Origin: Lapillicoccus jejuensis
Lineage (GTDB): Bacteria; Actinomycetota; Actinomycetes; Actinomycetales; Dermatophilaceae
Direction of reading: 5' to 3'
DNA length: 64,000 bases
Assembly: GCF_006715055.1 (NCBI RefSeq)
Contig: NZ_VFMN01000001.1
Coordinates: forward strand, 3,038,001 to 3,102,000
Shown here: positions 1 through 8,442 of the stretch, in pieces
How the letters are laid out: each line of letters begins with the position of its first letter
Position numbering within the stretch: position 1 is the stretch's first letter
Program-made: the position numbers and the translations under genes
Notes under the pieces: model-generated
Seen by the model: the letters and a program-made list of their open reading frames with translations, nothing else
Told to the model about the DNA's origin: nothing
The model's database searches: none

Positions 1-456
1 CTTCGCCCGCACCGTCGTGTCGCCGATGCCGACGGAGCAGTGCAGGTCGGTCGCGGCCAGCACCTCGGCCTGGATCCGCTCGGCGTAGGCGACCGGGTCG
101 CCGACCTCGGCGTCGTCGACGCCGACGAACGCCTCGTCCCAACCGAGGACCTGCACCGTCGCGCCAGGCTGCGCCTTGAGGGTCTCCATGACGCGCGCCG
201 AGACCTCCTCGTAGACGGGTCGGTCGACGGGCAGGAAGACGCAGTCCTGGCACTTGCGCTGGGCCAGCCGCAGCGCCATCCCGGAGCGGACGCCGAAGGC
301 CCGGGCCTCGTACGACGCCGTCGAGACCACCGCCCGCTCGGTCGGGTCACCGCGGCCGCCGACGACGACCGGTTTGCCCGCGAGCTCCGGGTGGCGCAGG
401 ACCTCGACCGCGGCCAGGAACTGGTCGAGGTCGACGTGCAGCACCCAGCGCGCCAT
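1..456 (-). CDS. dinB: DNA polymerase IV (Y-family), N-terminal 152 codons, cut by window edge
   Basis: The reading frame on the minus strand starts at ATG 456 and runs off the window start. The protein begins MARWVLHVDLDQFLAAVEVL, the classic Y-family opening in which the first catalytic acidic residues lie in the HVDLDQF motif. It continues with GKPVVVGG, then SYEARAFGVRSGM, then SCSVGIG-like sequence (here CSVGIGDTTVRAK) that marks the palm domain. Y-family polymerases perform error-prone translesion synthesis past damaged template bases. Only the finger and early palm parts are visible, so completeness cannot be judged. A CAGGAT hexamer sits 6 nt upstream of the ATG and a palindrome lies just beyond. 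Confidence 0.93.
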   Translation of the reverse strand, partial: MARWVLHVDLDQFLAAVEVLRHPELAGKPVVVGGRGDPTERAVVSTASYEARAFGVRSGMALRLAQRKCQDCVFLPVDRPVYEEVSARVMETLKAQPGATVQVLGWDEAFVGVDDAEVGDPVAYAERIQAEVLAATDLHCSVGIGDTTVRAK

Positions 457-462
457 CACCCC

Positions 463-468
463 ATCCTG
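463..468 (-). promoter_or_regulatory. Putative -10 of leaderless dinB promoter
   Basis: CAGGAT on the minus strand, 6 nt before the dinB ATG at 456, fits the CAnnnT/TAnnnT rule seen at many genes here. No clear -35 was identified. Confidence 0.35.
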
Positions 469-487
469 CCCGTCACCGCCCCGTCGT

Positions 488-533
488 AGCGTCCGCACCA
501 TCGAGGCACCGGTGCCTCGATGTTGCGGACGCT
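488..533. repeat. Family A palindrome, copy 1
   Basis: Two 23-nt arms meet with no spacer and only one mismatch (498 against 523). The outer part reads GCGTCCGCA...TGCGGACGC and the centre GGCACCGGTGCC. It lies between the stop of the membrane protein at 539 and the dinB start at 456, so it could act as a terminator for the upstream gene. Copies 2, 3 and 4 are at 1451-1492, 15370-15417 and 22056-22105. Confidence 0.85.
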
Positions 534-538
534 GCGTC

Positions 539-1390
539 TCACCAGGTGACGCCGCGGGTGACGACGAGGAGCTTGACGAGGACGAGGACGAGGAACAGCA
601 CCCACGCCACGACCGGCACCGGGGGAGCGGGTTGCGTCGGGAGGGTCGTCGGGTCCTGCCGGGCGCGGGCTCGCTGCCAGAAGACCATGGCCAGCGGTGA
701 GAACACCGCGAGCGACGCCGAGCCGAGGAGGATGGCGACGACGTCGCCGTCCTGGGTCCCCGCGGTCCGCGCGAGGAAGGCCAGCTCGAGGAGCACGGCG
801 ACCGCCGTCCCGACCAGCCAGGGCCAGACGATCATGGCCCGCAGCTCGTAGAGGTCCCGGGCCCAGGTCACGGCCACCGCGGCGAACCGCCGCACCAGCA
901 GCACCATGAGGACGACCCCGACGGCGCCTATCGCCCACGCCACCCAGCCCGGCGCGCTCAGGGCCGCGAGCCCGGCGCCGGTGTCGCCGCTGCTCACCAG
1001 CGGCGCGATGACGAGGTAGCCGATGCCTTCCTGGGCACTGAGGAAGCCGGCCCACGCCAGCCACAGCCGCCACCAGCCAGGCGGCCGCAGCCGCGCGAGA
1101 GCGACGACGAGCAGCCCACTGAGGAGGCTGAAGGCGGGTCCGGTCAGCGCCGTCACCGCGTGCTGACCCGGCGTCGGCTCCGGGGAGAAGCGCACCTGGC
1201 TGGTGAACTGCGTCGGCGTCAGCCCGAGCAGCAGGCCGGCGACGGCGTGAGACGTCTCGTGCAGCGCGATGACGACCACCTGCCCGAGGACGAGCGCCGC
1301 GGTCGACGCGAGCAGCATCCGACGGGCGTCACCTGGCGGCGCGAGACGGGCGTGGACGTCGATGTCACGAGTGATGTCCCCCTGGACCAT
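539..1390 (-). CDS. M50-like integral membrane metalloprotease-family protein
   Basis: This is a 283-residue multi-pass membrane protein. A hydrophobic segment at about residues 27-43 carries the zinc motif HETSH (residues 44-48) at its end, and a later GPAFSLLSG segment resembles the second conserved region of site-2-protease-like families. About six to seven hydrophobic segments are visible. HExxH embedded in a membrane helix is typical of M50 intramembrane peptidases, but the third metal ligand was not located with certainty and the substrate is unknown. I chose ATG 1390 because CAGGGT lies 7 nt upstream; an in-frame GTG at 1420 is possible. Both flanks carry family A palindromes. Confidence 0.7.
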   Translation of the reverse strand: MVQGDITRDIDVHARLAPPGDARRMLLASTAALVLGQVVVIALHETSHAVAGLLLGLTPTQFTSQVRFSPEPTPGQHAVTALTGPAFSLLSGLLVVALARLRPPGWWRLWLAWAGFLSAQEGIGYLVIAPLVSSGDTGAGLAALSAPGWVAWAIGAVGVVLMVLLVRRFAAVAVTWARDLYELRAMIVWPWLVGTAVAVLLELAFLARTAGTQDGDVVAILLGSASLAVFSPLAMVFWQRARARQDPTTLPTQPAPPVPVVAWVLFLVLVLVKLLVVTRGVTW

Positions 1391-1397
1391 GCCGCCC

Positions 1398-1403
1398 ACC
1401 CTG
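1398..1403 (-). promoter_or_regulatory. Putative -10 for the M50-like gene
   Basis: CAGGGT on the minus strand ends 7 nt before ATG 1390, consistent with a leaderless transcript. Confidence 0.3.
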
Positions 1404-1450
1404 CCCCCGGGGCTCCGCACGGCCCCTGACGTCCGTCACGGAAGTCCGGA

Positions 1451-1492
1451 CGTCCGCAACTCTGCGGCACCGGTGCCGCAGAGTTGCGGACG
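1451..1492. repeat. Family A palindrome, copy 2 (perfect)
   Basis: A perfect palindrome of two 21-nt arms beginning CGTCCGCAACTCTGCGG, with the same central GGCACCGGTGCC and outer CGTCCGCA as copy 1. It begins immediately after the stop codon of the GNAT gene (TAG at 1493-1495), so a terminator role is plausible. Confidence 0.88.
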
Positions 1493-2404
1493 CTAGACGT
1501 CGGTGCCGCGGTTGACCCAGGTCGACGTCACGGTCATGCCGACCTTCTCGTAGAGCCCCAGCGCGCCGGTGCGCGAGTCGGTGGACAGCTCGCACCGGGT
1601 GCGACCGCGGGACCGGCCGCCCGCGAAGGCGTCGACGAGCAGCGCTCTCGCCAGCCCGCGCCCGCGGTGCGCGCGCTCGACGGCGAGCTGGTCGACGTAC
1701 GCCGTCGCGCCGCTGTCGACGACGACCGCGGCGCCGACGACCGCGCCGTCCGGCGCGGTGACCAGCCGCAGCATCGACCGGGTGAAGCCGGGGCGCAGCA
1801 CCGTCACCGCCGCCCAGTCCTCGTAGGCGGTCGGGGTGCGGTCCGGCCACTCGGAGAAGGCGCGCTCGACGACGCCGTACGCCAGCCGCTCCTCACCGGG
1901 CTCGAGCCCGCGGACGGCGTACCCCGCGGGCAGCGGCTGCGGCTCGATCTCGCGGCCCTCCTCGAGGGCGAGCACCCACGACGTCCAGCGCACACGCCAG
2001 CCGAGCGAGCCGAGCAGCCGATCGGCGTCGGAGCCCTGGAGCACCGGCTGCCCGACGGTCGTCCCGCCCTGCCGCCGCCCCTCCGCGACGACCCAGCCCG
2101 CCAGCCAGGTCCCGAGCCCGCGGCCACGGTGCGCCGGCAGGACGTGCGCGTCGGCGCGCTGGCCCCGGAAGACCTCGGCGTAGGCGACGAGCTCGCCGTC
2201 GAGCTCGAGCCCGACGGCCTGCGTCGTGACGTCGAAGCTCGGCCGCTGCCAGTCGCCGACGATGTCCTCGGCGTCGACCACCGCCTCGCCGACGTCGTGC
2301 ACCTCGCTGTCGCGGACGATCTCGTGGACCCGGACGGCGTCGGGCAGCACCAGCCCCCGGCGGCGGTACGGCGCCGGCGGGTCGGGGTCGGGATCGCGCG
2401 TCAC
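1493..2404 (-). CDS. Tandem GNAT acetyltransferase
   Basis: This 303-residue protein has two GNAT folds. The first carries the acetyl-CoA loop AHRGRGLGTWLAG and the second ERAHRGRGLARALL, followed by the GALGLYEKVGM segment typical of GNAT C-termini. Such tandem enzymes acetylate small amines or antibiotics; the one in mycothiol synthesis (MshD) is also a double GNAT, but I see no specific support for MshD. The frame is open far upstream, to 2911, but homology-like sequence begins near residue 20. I chose GTG 2404, which has CATCCT 6 nt upstream. It is divergent from the ilvB leader. Confidence 0.8.
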   Translation of the reverse strand: MTRDPDPDPPAPYRRRGLVLPDAVRVHEIVRDSEVHDVGEAVVDAEDIVGDWQRPSFDVTTQAVGLELDGELVAYAEVFRGQRADAHVLPAHRGRGLGTWLAGWVVAEGRRQGGTTVGQPVLQGSDADRLLGSLGWRVRWTSWVLALEEGREIEPQPLPAGYAVRGLEPGEERLAYGVVERAFSEWPDRTPTAYEDWAAVTVLRPGFTRSMLRLVTAPDGAVVGAAVVVDSGATAYVDQLAVERAHRGRGLARALLVDAFAGGRSRGRTRCELSTDSRTGALGLYEKVGMTVTSTWVNRGTDV

Positions 2405-2410
2405 CTCGGC

Positions 2411-2416
2411 AGGATG
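2411..2416 (-). promoter_or_regulatory. Putative -10 for the tandem GNAT gene
   Basis: CATCCT on the minus strand, 6 nt before GTG 2404. It supports the short start over the 472-codon open frame. Confidence 0.35.
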
Positions 2417-2506
2417 GGGGCCGTCGGCGCTCGCTGTCACCCCGGTTTCGGGGTGTCCGTCTGGTGACACAACCGTCCCGGATGCTGGGACACGCCGGAG
2501 CCCGGA

Positions 2507-2536
2507 TTGACACCGCCTCACCCCGGGGAGCACGGT
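2507..2536 (+). promoter_or_regulatory. Putative promoter of the ilvB leader
   Basis: TTGACA at 2507-2512, an 18-nt spacer, then CACGGT at 2531-2536. The hexamer ends 6 nt before the GTG of the leader peptide, so transcription probably starts at that codon. The cimA leader has the same CACrGTGTC-nnn-start arrangement. Confidence 0.55.
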
Positions 2537-2542
2537 GTCCCT

Positions 2543-2578
2543 GTGGCACGACTCCTCGTACTTCCTCCGCGCGTCTGA
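2543..2578 (+). CDS. ilvB leader peptide (11 codons, Leu/Val-rich)
   Basis: GTG at 2543 opens an 11-residue ORF (M)ARLLVLPPRV ending at TGA 2576-2578. It has three leucines and two valines, using CTC CTC GTA CTT; GTA and CTT are rare in this very GC-rich sequence. This is the expected layout of a ribosome-mediated attenuator that senses charged Leu/Val tRNAs. An 8-nt antiterminator strand (CGGTCCAC, 2582-2589) begins four bases after the stop, and an intrinsic terminator follows at 2611-2645. No Shine-Dalgarno sequence lies at normal distance, so translation is probably leaderless. Confidence 0.75.
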   Translation: MARLLVLPPRV

Positions 2579-2581
2579 CGA

Positions 2582-2645
2582 CGGTCCACCGACCCGAGCC
2601 CGACGCGCTCCCCTTCTGTCCGCCAGTGGACCGGAGGGTTTTTTT
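2582..2645 (+). terminator. ilvB attenuator: terminator with competing antiterminator
   Basis: The terminator stem pairs 2611-2621 with 2628-2638 (11 pairs, one mismatch and one wobble), followed by seven T residues at 2639-2645. CGGTCCAC at 2582-2589 is perfectly complementary to GTGGACCG at 2626-2633, and the two pairings exclude each other. A ribosome finishing the leader at 2576-2578 would cover the antiterminator strand and allow termination. One stalled on the Leu/Val codons at 2552-2563 would leave it free and allow read-through into ilvB. Confidence 0.78.
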
Positions 2646-2741
2646 GTGGCCGGAGTCCGCCCCTCACCCGCGGCGCTCTCCGACCCGCAGCACCCCCAGC
2701 AGGACCCGTAGCAGGACCCGAGCACGACCGAAGGTGACGAC

Positions 2742-4583
2742 GTGAGCGACAGCGCGACCCCGGTGCGACCCTCCCCGGCCGACATCGCCCAGCACGCGCG
2801 GCGGACCCCCGCCCCGCAGCCCGGCCCCATCCCGACGCCGGAGCAGGTCACCGGCGCCCAGGCCCTCGTCCGCTCGCTCGAGGCGCTCGGCGTCGACACC
2901 GTCTTCGGCATCCCGGGCGGCGCGATCCTGCCCGCCTACGACCCGCTCATGGACTCGACGTCGGTCCGGCACATCCTCGTGCGCCACGAGCAGGGCGCCG
3001 GCCACGCCGCCGAGGGCTACGCCGCCGCGACCGGTCGGGTCGGCGTCTGCATGGCGACCTCCGGCCCGGGCGCGACCAACCTCGTCACGCCGCTCGCCGA
3101 CGCCTACATGGACTCGGTGCCGATCGTCGCCATCACCGGCCAGGTCAGCTCCGCCGCCATCGGCACGGACGCCTTCCAGGAGGCCGACATCCGCGGCATC
3201 ACGATGCCGATCACCAAGCACAACTACCTCGTCACCGACCCGGCCGAGATCCCGCGGGCCCTGTCCGAGGCCTTCCACGTCGCGCGCAGCGGCCGCCCCG
3301 GGCCGGTCCTGGTCGACATCAGCAAGGACGCGCTGCAGGGGACGACGACGTTCTCGTGGCCGCCGACGACCGACCTGCCCGGCTACCGTCCGGTGACCCG
3401 CCCGCACAGCAAGCAGATCCGCGAGGCGACCCGGCTCATCGCCGCCGCCAAGCGGCCCGTGCTCTACGTCGGCGGCGGCATCGTCCGCGCCGAGGCCAGC
3501 GAGGTGCTGCGCCGGCTCGTCGACCTCACGCAGATCCCCGTCGTCACCACCCTCATGGCCCGCGGCGTCGTCCCGGACGAGCACCCGCTCAACCTCGGCA
3601 TGCCCGGCATGCACGGCACCGTCGCCGCGGTGACGGCGCTGCAGAAGTCGGACCTGCTCATCACCCTCGGCGCCCGCTTCGACGACCGGGTGACCGGTCA
3701 GCTGTCGACGTTCGCCCCCGAGGCCAAGATCATCCACGCCGACATCGACCCCGCCGAGATCTCCAAGAACCGCACCGCCGACGTGCCGATCGTCGGCGAC
3801 GCCAAGGAGGTCATCACCGACCTCATCGAGGCGATCTCGCACGACGAGGCCTCGCAGGGCGCGGACTACGCCGACTGGCGCGCCACCGTCGCGGAGTGGA
3901 AGGAGACCTACCCCCTCGGCTACACCAAGGACGAGGGTGGGGCGCTCAGCCCGCAGTACGTCATCGAGCGGATCGGCGAGCTGACCGGCCCCGAGGCGGT
4001 CTACTGCGCCGGCGTCGGCCAGCACCAGATGTGGGCCGCGCAGTTCGTGCGCTACTCGCGCCCCAACGCGTGGGTCAACTCCGGCGGCGCCGGCACCATG
4101 GGGTACGCCGTCCCGGCCGCGATGGGCGCCAAGGTCGCCGAGCCGCAGCGCACCGTCTGGGCCATCGACGGCGACGGCTGCTTCCAGATGACCAATCAAG
4201 AACTGGCGACCTGCGTCATCAACGACATCCCGATCAAGGTCGCGGTCATCAACAACAGCAGCCTCGGCATGGTGCGCCAGTGGCAGACGCTCTTCTACAA
4301 CGAGCGCTACAGCAACACCGACCTGCACACGAGCGTCGGCCAGCGCATCCCCGACTTCGTCAAGCTCGCGGACGCCTACGGCTGCCTCGGGATCCGGGTC
4401 GAGCGCGAGGAGGACGTCGACGCGGCGATCCGCACCGCGCTGGAGACCAACGACCGGCCCGTGGTCATCGACTTCGTCGTCGCCCGCGACGCGATGGTGT
4501 GGCCGATGGTGCCCGCCGGCGTGAGCAACGACAAGATCCTCAACGCCCGCGGCGCGGCCCCCGTGTGGGACCGCGAGGCCTGA
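2742..4583 (+). CDS. ilvB: Acetolactate synthase, catalytic (large) subunit
   Basis: The 613-residue protein condenses two pyruvates, or pyruvate with 2-oxobutyrate, in the first common step of Val/Leu/Ile synthesis, using thiamine diphosphate. The sequence shows [10 protein letters not shown], the catalytic glutamate in [14 protein letters not shown] (about E83), [21 protein letters not shown], and the ThDP/Mg site [12 protein letters not shown] followed by [12 protein letters not shown] (about residues 475-505). The N-terminus is extended by about 30 residues, as is usual in actinobacteria. The GTG start at 2742 has AAGGTG eight bases upstream. It is the first gene of ilvBNC, 32 bases before ilvN, and is controlled by the upstream attenuator. 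Confidence 0.97.
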   Translation: MSDSATPVRPSPADIAQHARRTPAPQPGPIPTPEQVTGAQALVRSLEALGVDTVFGIPGGAILPAYDPLMDSTSVRHILVRHEQGAGHAAEGYAAATGRVGVCMATSGPGATNLVTPLADAYMDSVPIVAITGQVSSAAIGTDAFQEADIRGITMPITKHNYLVTDPAEIPRALSEAFHVARSGRPGPVLVDISKDALQGTTTFSWPPTTDLPGYRPVTRPHSKQIREATRLIAAAKRPVLYVGGGIVRAEASEVLRRLVDLTQIPVVTTLMARGVVPDEHPLNLGMPGMHGTVAAVTALQKSDLLITLGARFDDRVTGQLSTFAPEAKIIHADIDPAEISKNRTADVPIVGDAKEVITDLIEAISHDEASQGADYADWRATVAEWKETYPLGYTKDEGGALSPQYVIERIGELTGPEAVYCAGVGQHQMWAAQFVRYSRPNAWVNSGGAGTMGYAVPAAMGAKVAEPQRTVWAIDGDGCFQMTNQELATCVINDIPIKVAVINNSSLGMVRQWQTLFYNERYSNTDLHTSVGQRIPDFVKLADAYGCLGIRVEREEDVDAAIRTALETNDRPVVIDFVVARDAMVWPMVPAGVSNDKILNARGAAPVWDREA

Positions 4584-4615
4584 CGGCCGGCCCGGAAGCA
4601 GAGAGCAGGAGCGAC

Positions 4616-5128
4616 ATGAGCAAGCACACCCTGTCCGTCCTCGTCGAGAACAAGCCCGGCGTCCTGGCCCGCATCGCGGGCCTGTTCTCCCGCCGCGGCT
4701 TCAACATCGACTCCCTCGCCGTCGGCCCGACCGAGCACGACGACATCTCGCGGATGACCGTCGTCGTCGACGTCGAGGACCTGCCGCTCGAGCAGGTCAC
4801 CAAGCAGCTGAACAAGCTCGTCGAGGTGCTCAAGGTCGTCGAGCTCGACCCGACCGCGTCGGTGCAGAGCCAGGTCGTCCTGGTCAAGGTCCGCGCCGAC
4901 GCGACGACCCGCACGCACATCCTCGAGACCGTCGAGCTGTTCCGGGCCCGCGTCGTCGACGTCGCCCACGACTCGGTGACCATCGAGGCCACCGGCAAGG
5001 TCGACAAGGTCCACGCGCTGCTGGGGCTGCTCGAGCCCTACGGCATCCGCGAGCTCGTCCAGTCCGGCGTCGTCGGCGTCGGCCGCGGGCCGCGCTCGAT
5101 CACCGACCGCAGCCTGCGCAGCGCCTGA
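4616..5128 (+). CDS. ilvN: Acetolactate synthase, regulatory (small) subunit
   Basis: This is a 170-residue regulatory subunit that binds IlvB, raises its activity and confers valine feedback inhibition. The N-terminal ACT domain is recognised by LSVLVENKPGVLARIAGLF and RRGFNIDSLAVGPTE (residues about 5-45). The C-terminal ALS_ss domain contains QVVLVKVRADATTRTHILE and IRELVQSGVVGVGRG. The length is normal for the family. The ATG at 4616 follows an AGGAG Shine-Dalgarno. A gap of about 97 bases separates it from ilvC and contains one copy of the CGCCGTACGGCG palindrome. Confidence 0.97.
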   Translation: MSKHTLSVLVENKPGVLARIAGLFSRRGFNIDSLAVGPTEHDDISRMTVVVDVEDLPLEQVTKQLNKLVEVLKVVELDPTASVQSQVVLVKVRADATTRTHILETVELFRARVVDVAHDSVTIEATGKVDKVHALLGLLEPYGIRELVQSGVVGVGRGPRSITDRSLRSA

Positions 5129-5137
5129 GCCGCACGA

Positions 5138-5149
5138 CGCCGTACGGCG
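5138..5149. repeat. CGCCGTACGGCG palindrome (ilvN-ilvC spacer)
   Basis: An exact copy of the 12-nt palindrome found seven times in the window. The overlapping 18-mer CGTACGGCGACCCGCGGG at 5141-5158 recurs exactly at 6810-6827. Confidence 0.7.
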
Positions 5150-5192
5150 ACCCGCGGGTCGCCGCACGGGGTGCGCCCCCCGCTTCACCTGA

Positions 5193-6254
<1,062 letters not shown>

Positions 6255-6269
6255 CGCACGGCTGAGCTC

Positions 6270-6309
6270 CCTACGGGGCGGCGCCGGGTCACCGGCGCCG
6301 CCCCGTAGG
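6270..6309. terminator. Strong terminator after ilvC
   Basis: A perfect 18-bp stem (6270-6287 with 6292-6309) closes a 4-base GTCA loop. It has no T tract, as is common for high-GC terminators. Its right end overlaps the putative -10 of the next gene. Confidence 0.85.
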
Positions 6310-6311
6310 CT
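6306..6311 (+). promoter_or_regulatory. Putative -10 for the DedA-like gene
   Basis: TAGGCT, 8 nt before GTG 6320, overlapping the right edge of the ilvC terminator. Confidence 0.35.
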
Positions 6312-6319
6312 CGGTCGAC

Positions 6320-6784
6320 GTGGACCGAGCCGGCTTCTCCGACTGGCCGTTCGCGGCGCTCTACGCGTTGTTCTTCGTCGCCGCCCTGGGCCGGGGGAGC
6401 CTGACCTACCTCGCGGGACGGGGGCTGCGCGGCGGGACCGGCCGGCTGCGCGGCGTCGCCGCGCGCCTCGACCGGCCCTCGCTCCAGCGGGCCGAGCGCG
6501 TGGTCGCCCGCTGGGGCGCGCCGGTCGTCGCGCTGTCCTTCCTCACCGTCGGTTTCCAGACCGCCGCCAACGCCGCCGCCGGCGCGCTGCGGATGCCGTG
6601 GCGGCGCTACCTGCCCGGGGTCGTCGTCGGCGCGCTGCTGTGGGCGCTGGTCTACACGACGGTGGGGTTCGCGGTCGTCGAGCTGTGGGTGGGCGGCGGC
6701 TGGCCGTACGTCGTCGCCGCGGCGGTCCTGCTCGCCCTCGTCGCCGCCGCCACCGCGTGGTGGCGACGCCGGCGACGGGCGTGA
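6320..6784 (+). CDS. DedA/SNARE-associated-like membrane protein
   Basis: A 154-residue membrane protein. Four hydrophobic segments are visible (about residues 9-30, 65-80, 99-122 and 128-146), with an R-rich C-terminus. The middle part, RWGAPVVALSFLTVGFQTAANAAAGALRMPWRRYLPGVVVGALLW (quoted in two overlapping parts by position, about residues 64-108), resembles the VTT/DedA fold, in which the phrase G....AG...M...F is typical. DedA proteins act in lipid scrambling and membrane homeostasis, but the specific role here is unknown. It is the first gene after the ilvC terminator. Confidence 0.6.
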   Translation: MDRAGFSDWPFAALYALFFVAALGRGSLTYLAGRGLRGGTGRLRGVAARLDRPSLQRAERVVARWGAPVVALSFLTVGFQTAANAAAGALRMPWRRYLPGVVVGALLWALVYTTVGFAVVELWVGGGWPYVVAAAVLLALVAAATAWWRRRRRA

Positions 6785-6845
6785 GCGCTACCGTCCTCAC
6801 GACGGGTGGCGTACGGCGACCCGCGGGAACCGTTGGGGGAGAGCC

Positions 6846-8054
6846 GTGACGGCGAGGCAGGGCGGGACGTACGACGTCCGCTGCCACACGCGCGCCGACG
6901 TCGAGCCGCTGCTGCCCGCGTGGTGCGCGCTCGCCGAGCGCGTGCCACCGCGCAACCCGCTCGCCGGTCCGCAGGCCGTCCTCGCCTGGTACGACGCCCT
7001 GCTGCCCGAGGGCGACGAACGCGTCCTCGCCGTCACCCACCCCGGCGACGGCCTCGTCGCCGTCCTGCCGCTCTTCGTGCACCGGTGGCTGCCCGGCGCG
7101 CGGTGGCGCGGGGCGCCGTACCGCGACGCGGTGCGCTCGCTGCACCTGGCCGGGGCGCTGCTCGACCCGCTGCTGCACGAGGTGTCCGAGCCGCTGCTCG
7201 ACCCCGCGCACGACCGGGCCGCGCTGGCCGCGGCGGTCGGCTGGCTGCACCGGCACGAGCGCTGGGACTGGGTCGACCTCGAGCTGCGCGACGACCAGCC
7301 GTGGCCCGAGCCGCGCTGGCTGTCCGACGTCGGCGCCCGGCCGGCCATCGTCCCCGGCGCCCCCGTGCCACAGGTGTGCGTCCCGCTCGACGGCGACGAG
7401 CCCTGGCGGCCGCGGCGCAACCTGCGCGAGAGCCTGCGCCGGTTCCGCTCGCGGACGGCCCGGGCGGGCGGGGAGTGGGCGCTGACCAGCGTCGCCGCCG
7501 GCGAGCCCGGGTGGCCGGCGGCGCTGGCCGACCTGCGGCGGCTGCACGGCGACCGCGCCGGGCTCGACCGCGGACCCGGTCACGCCGACGTCCTCGAGGT
7601 CCCCTCGCAGGGGCGGCTGCTCGAGGGGCTGGCCCGGCGCGCGCCGTACGCCGGCGCCACCGTCCACCGGGTGGAGCGCGACGGTCGGGCGGTGGCCGCG
7701 CTGCTGACCTTCGCCGTCGGCGACACCCTGTGGGTGTCGGTGTCCGGGGTCGCCGACGAGGCGTGGGAGCTGAGCCCGGTCACGGCCCTGCAGGAGCACG
7801 CGCTGCGCCGGGCGGAGGCCGAGGGCCGGCGGCGGATGCTGTTCTCCCCGGGCGTCGACACGGCCAAGCTGCGCTGGTCCGACCAGCTGGTCACCACCCG
7901 CCGGTTCACCCTCGTCGGGGACCGGCCGGGCTCGGCCCGGGTCTACCGGGCCGTCGGCATGCTGCGGGCGCACCGGACGATCACCCGCGAGCTGCGCCGG
8001 TTCGGACCGGTGAGCGACGCGGTGTCCGGATCCCAAGACTCGGGTGTCAGATAG
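6846..8054 (+). CDS. BioF2-like (FemAB-related) GNAT acetyltransferase
   Basis: A 402-residue cytosolic protein with no transmembrane segment. The C-terminal half (about residues 190-345) matches the PF13480-type acetyltransferase layout: RRNLRESLRRFRSRTARAGG, then DLRRLHGDRAG, then RDGRAVAALLTFAVGDTLWVSVSG and RRMLFSPGVDTAKLRWSD. Such proteins are often linked to cell-envelope polysaccharide or capsule modification, but the substrate is not deducible. The GTG start at 6846 follows a GGGGGAG segment. An 18-nt repeat (CGTACGGCGACCCGCGGG) shared with the ilvN-ilvC spacer lies just upstream at 6810-6827. Confidence 0.75.
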   Translation: MTARQGGTYDVRCHTRADVEPLLPAWCALAERVPPRNPLAGPQAVLAWYDALLPEGDERVLAVTHPGDGLVAVLPLFVHRWLPGARWRGAPYRDAVRSLHLAGALLDPLLHEVSEPLLDPAHDRAALAAAVGWLHRHERWDWVDLELRDDQPWPEPRWLSDVGARPAIVPGAPVPQVCVPLDGDEPWRPRRNLRESLRRFRSRTARAGGEWALTSVAAGEPGWPAALADLRRLHGDRAGLDRGPGHADVLEVPSQGRLLEGLARRAPYAGATVHRVERDGRAVAALLTFAVGDTLWVSVSGVADEAWELSPVTALQEHALRRAEAEGRRRMLFSPGVDTAKLRWSDQLVTTRRFTLVGDRPGSARVYRAVGMLRAHRTITRELRRFGPVSDAVSGSQDSGVR

Positions 8055-8147
8055 TCGGACGTCCACCTACCGTGGAGAGGTCGCCCGAGGCCGGAGACCC
8101 CGTGCCTGGAGGCGGCGACCGCACCACCGCACGGAAGGAGGCGCGAC

Positions 8148-8234
8148 ATGAGCGAGGAAGCACTCCGCGCCCGGCAGGCGCTGCAGGAGTCGATGGACCT
8201 GCGCGACCAGGGCCACACCGACGACGAGGACTGA
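8148..8234 (+). CDS. Small ORF, 28 residues, strong ribosome-binding site
   Basis: ATG 8148 opens a 28-residue acidic, helix-prone peptide (starts [17 protein letters not shown], ends HTDDED). GGAAGGAGG ends 6 bases upstream, one of the strongest Shine-Dalgarno matches in the window. A terminator hairpin (8259-8289) follows the stop closely. I do not recognise the peptide. The combination of RBS, start, stop and terminator suggests real translation, but coding cannot be proved at this length. Confidence 0.5.
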   Translation: MSEEALRARQALQESMDLRDQGHTDDED

Positions 8235-8258
8235 GCGGCCACCCGCTGCCCGTCCCTC

Positions 8259-8289
8259 ACGGCCCGTCCGCGACCCGCGGGCGGGCCGT
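8259..8289 (+). terminator. Hairpin terminator after the 28-residue ORF
   Basis: A 14-bp stem (8259-8272 with 8276-8289, one G-T wobble) with a 3-base loop. It is followed by GTCGTG and the family C repeat, an order also seen after hup. Confidence 0.7.
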
Positions 8290-8304
8290 CGTCGTGCCCG
8301 GCTC

Positions 8305-8374
8305 GCGTTCCTCGACGATCTTCGAGCGGGGGAGTGCTCGGGGCTGGATCCGGTCGCGTTCGTCGAAGATCTTC
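8305..8374. repeat. Family C repeat pair
   Basis: GCGTTCCTCGACGATCTTCG at 8305-8324 is followed 50 bases later by a variant GCGTTCGTCGAAGATCTTCC (8355-8374). Within the pair, GATCTTCGA and TCGAAGATC form a 9-bp inverted repeat. The first copy recurs exactly (20/20) at 44092-44111. Confidence 0.7.
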
Positions 8375-8429
8375 CGGGAGCACCGGGTTCGCATCGCGAG
8401 ACGCCCGTCTCGCCCCTCAGGACCGGCCC

Positions 8430-8435
8430 TAGGCT
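8430..8435 (+). promoter_or_regulatory. Putative -10 for leuB
   Basis: TAGGCT, 7 nt before the leuB ATG. No Shine-Dalgarno sequence intervenes, so the mRNA is probably leaderless. Confidence 0.45.
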
Positions 8436-8442
8436 GCACGGT

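Noticed and set aside
488-533. Palindrome repeats as a CRISPR array
   Set aside because: Copies are scattered, with no regular spacers and no cas genes nearby.
2436-2470. Hairpin CACCCCG-GTTT-CGGGGTG upstream of the ilvB leader as a riboswitch
   Set aside because: It lies before the putative transcription start at 2543 and is therefore probably not transcribed with ilvB. A single small stem cannot be assigned to any riboswitch.
1493-2911. A longer start for the tandem GNAT gene
   Set aside because: The extension to 2911 would overlap the ilvB leader and the ilvB start, and has no family match. The GTG at 2404 has a promoter-like hexamer at the right distance.
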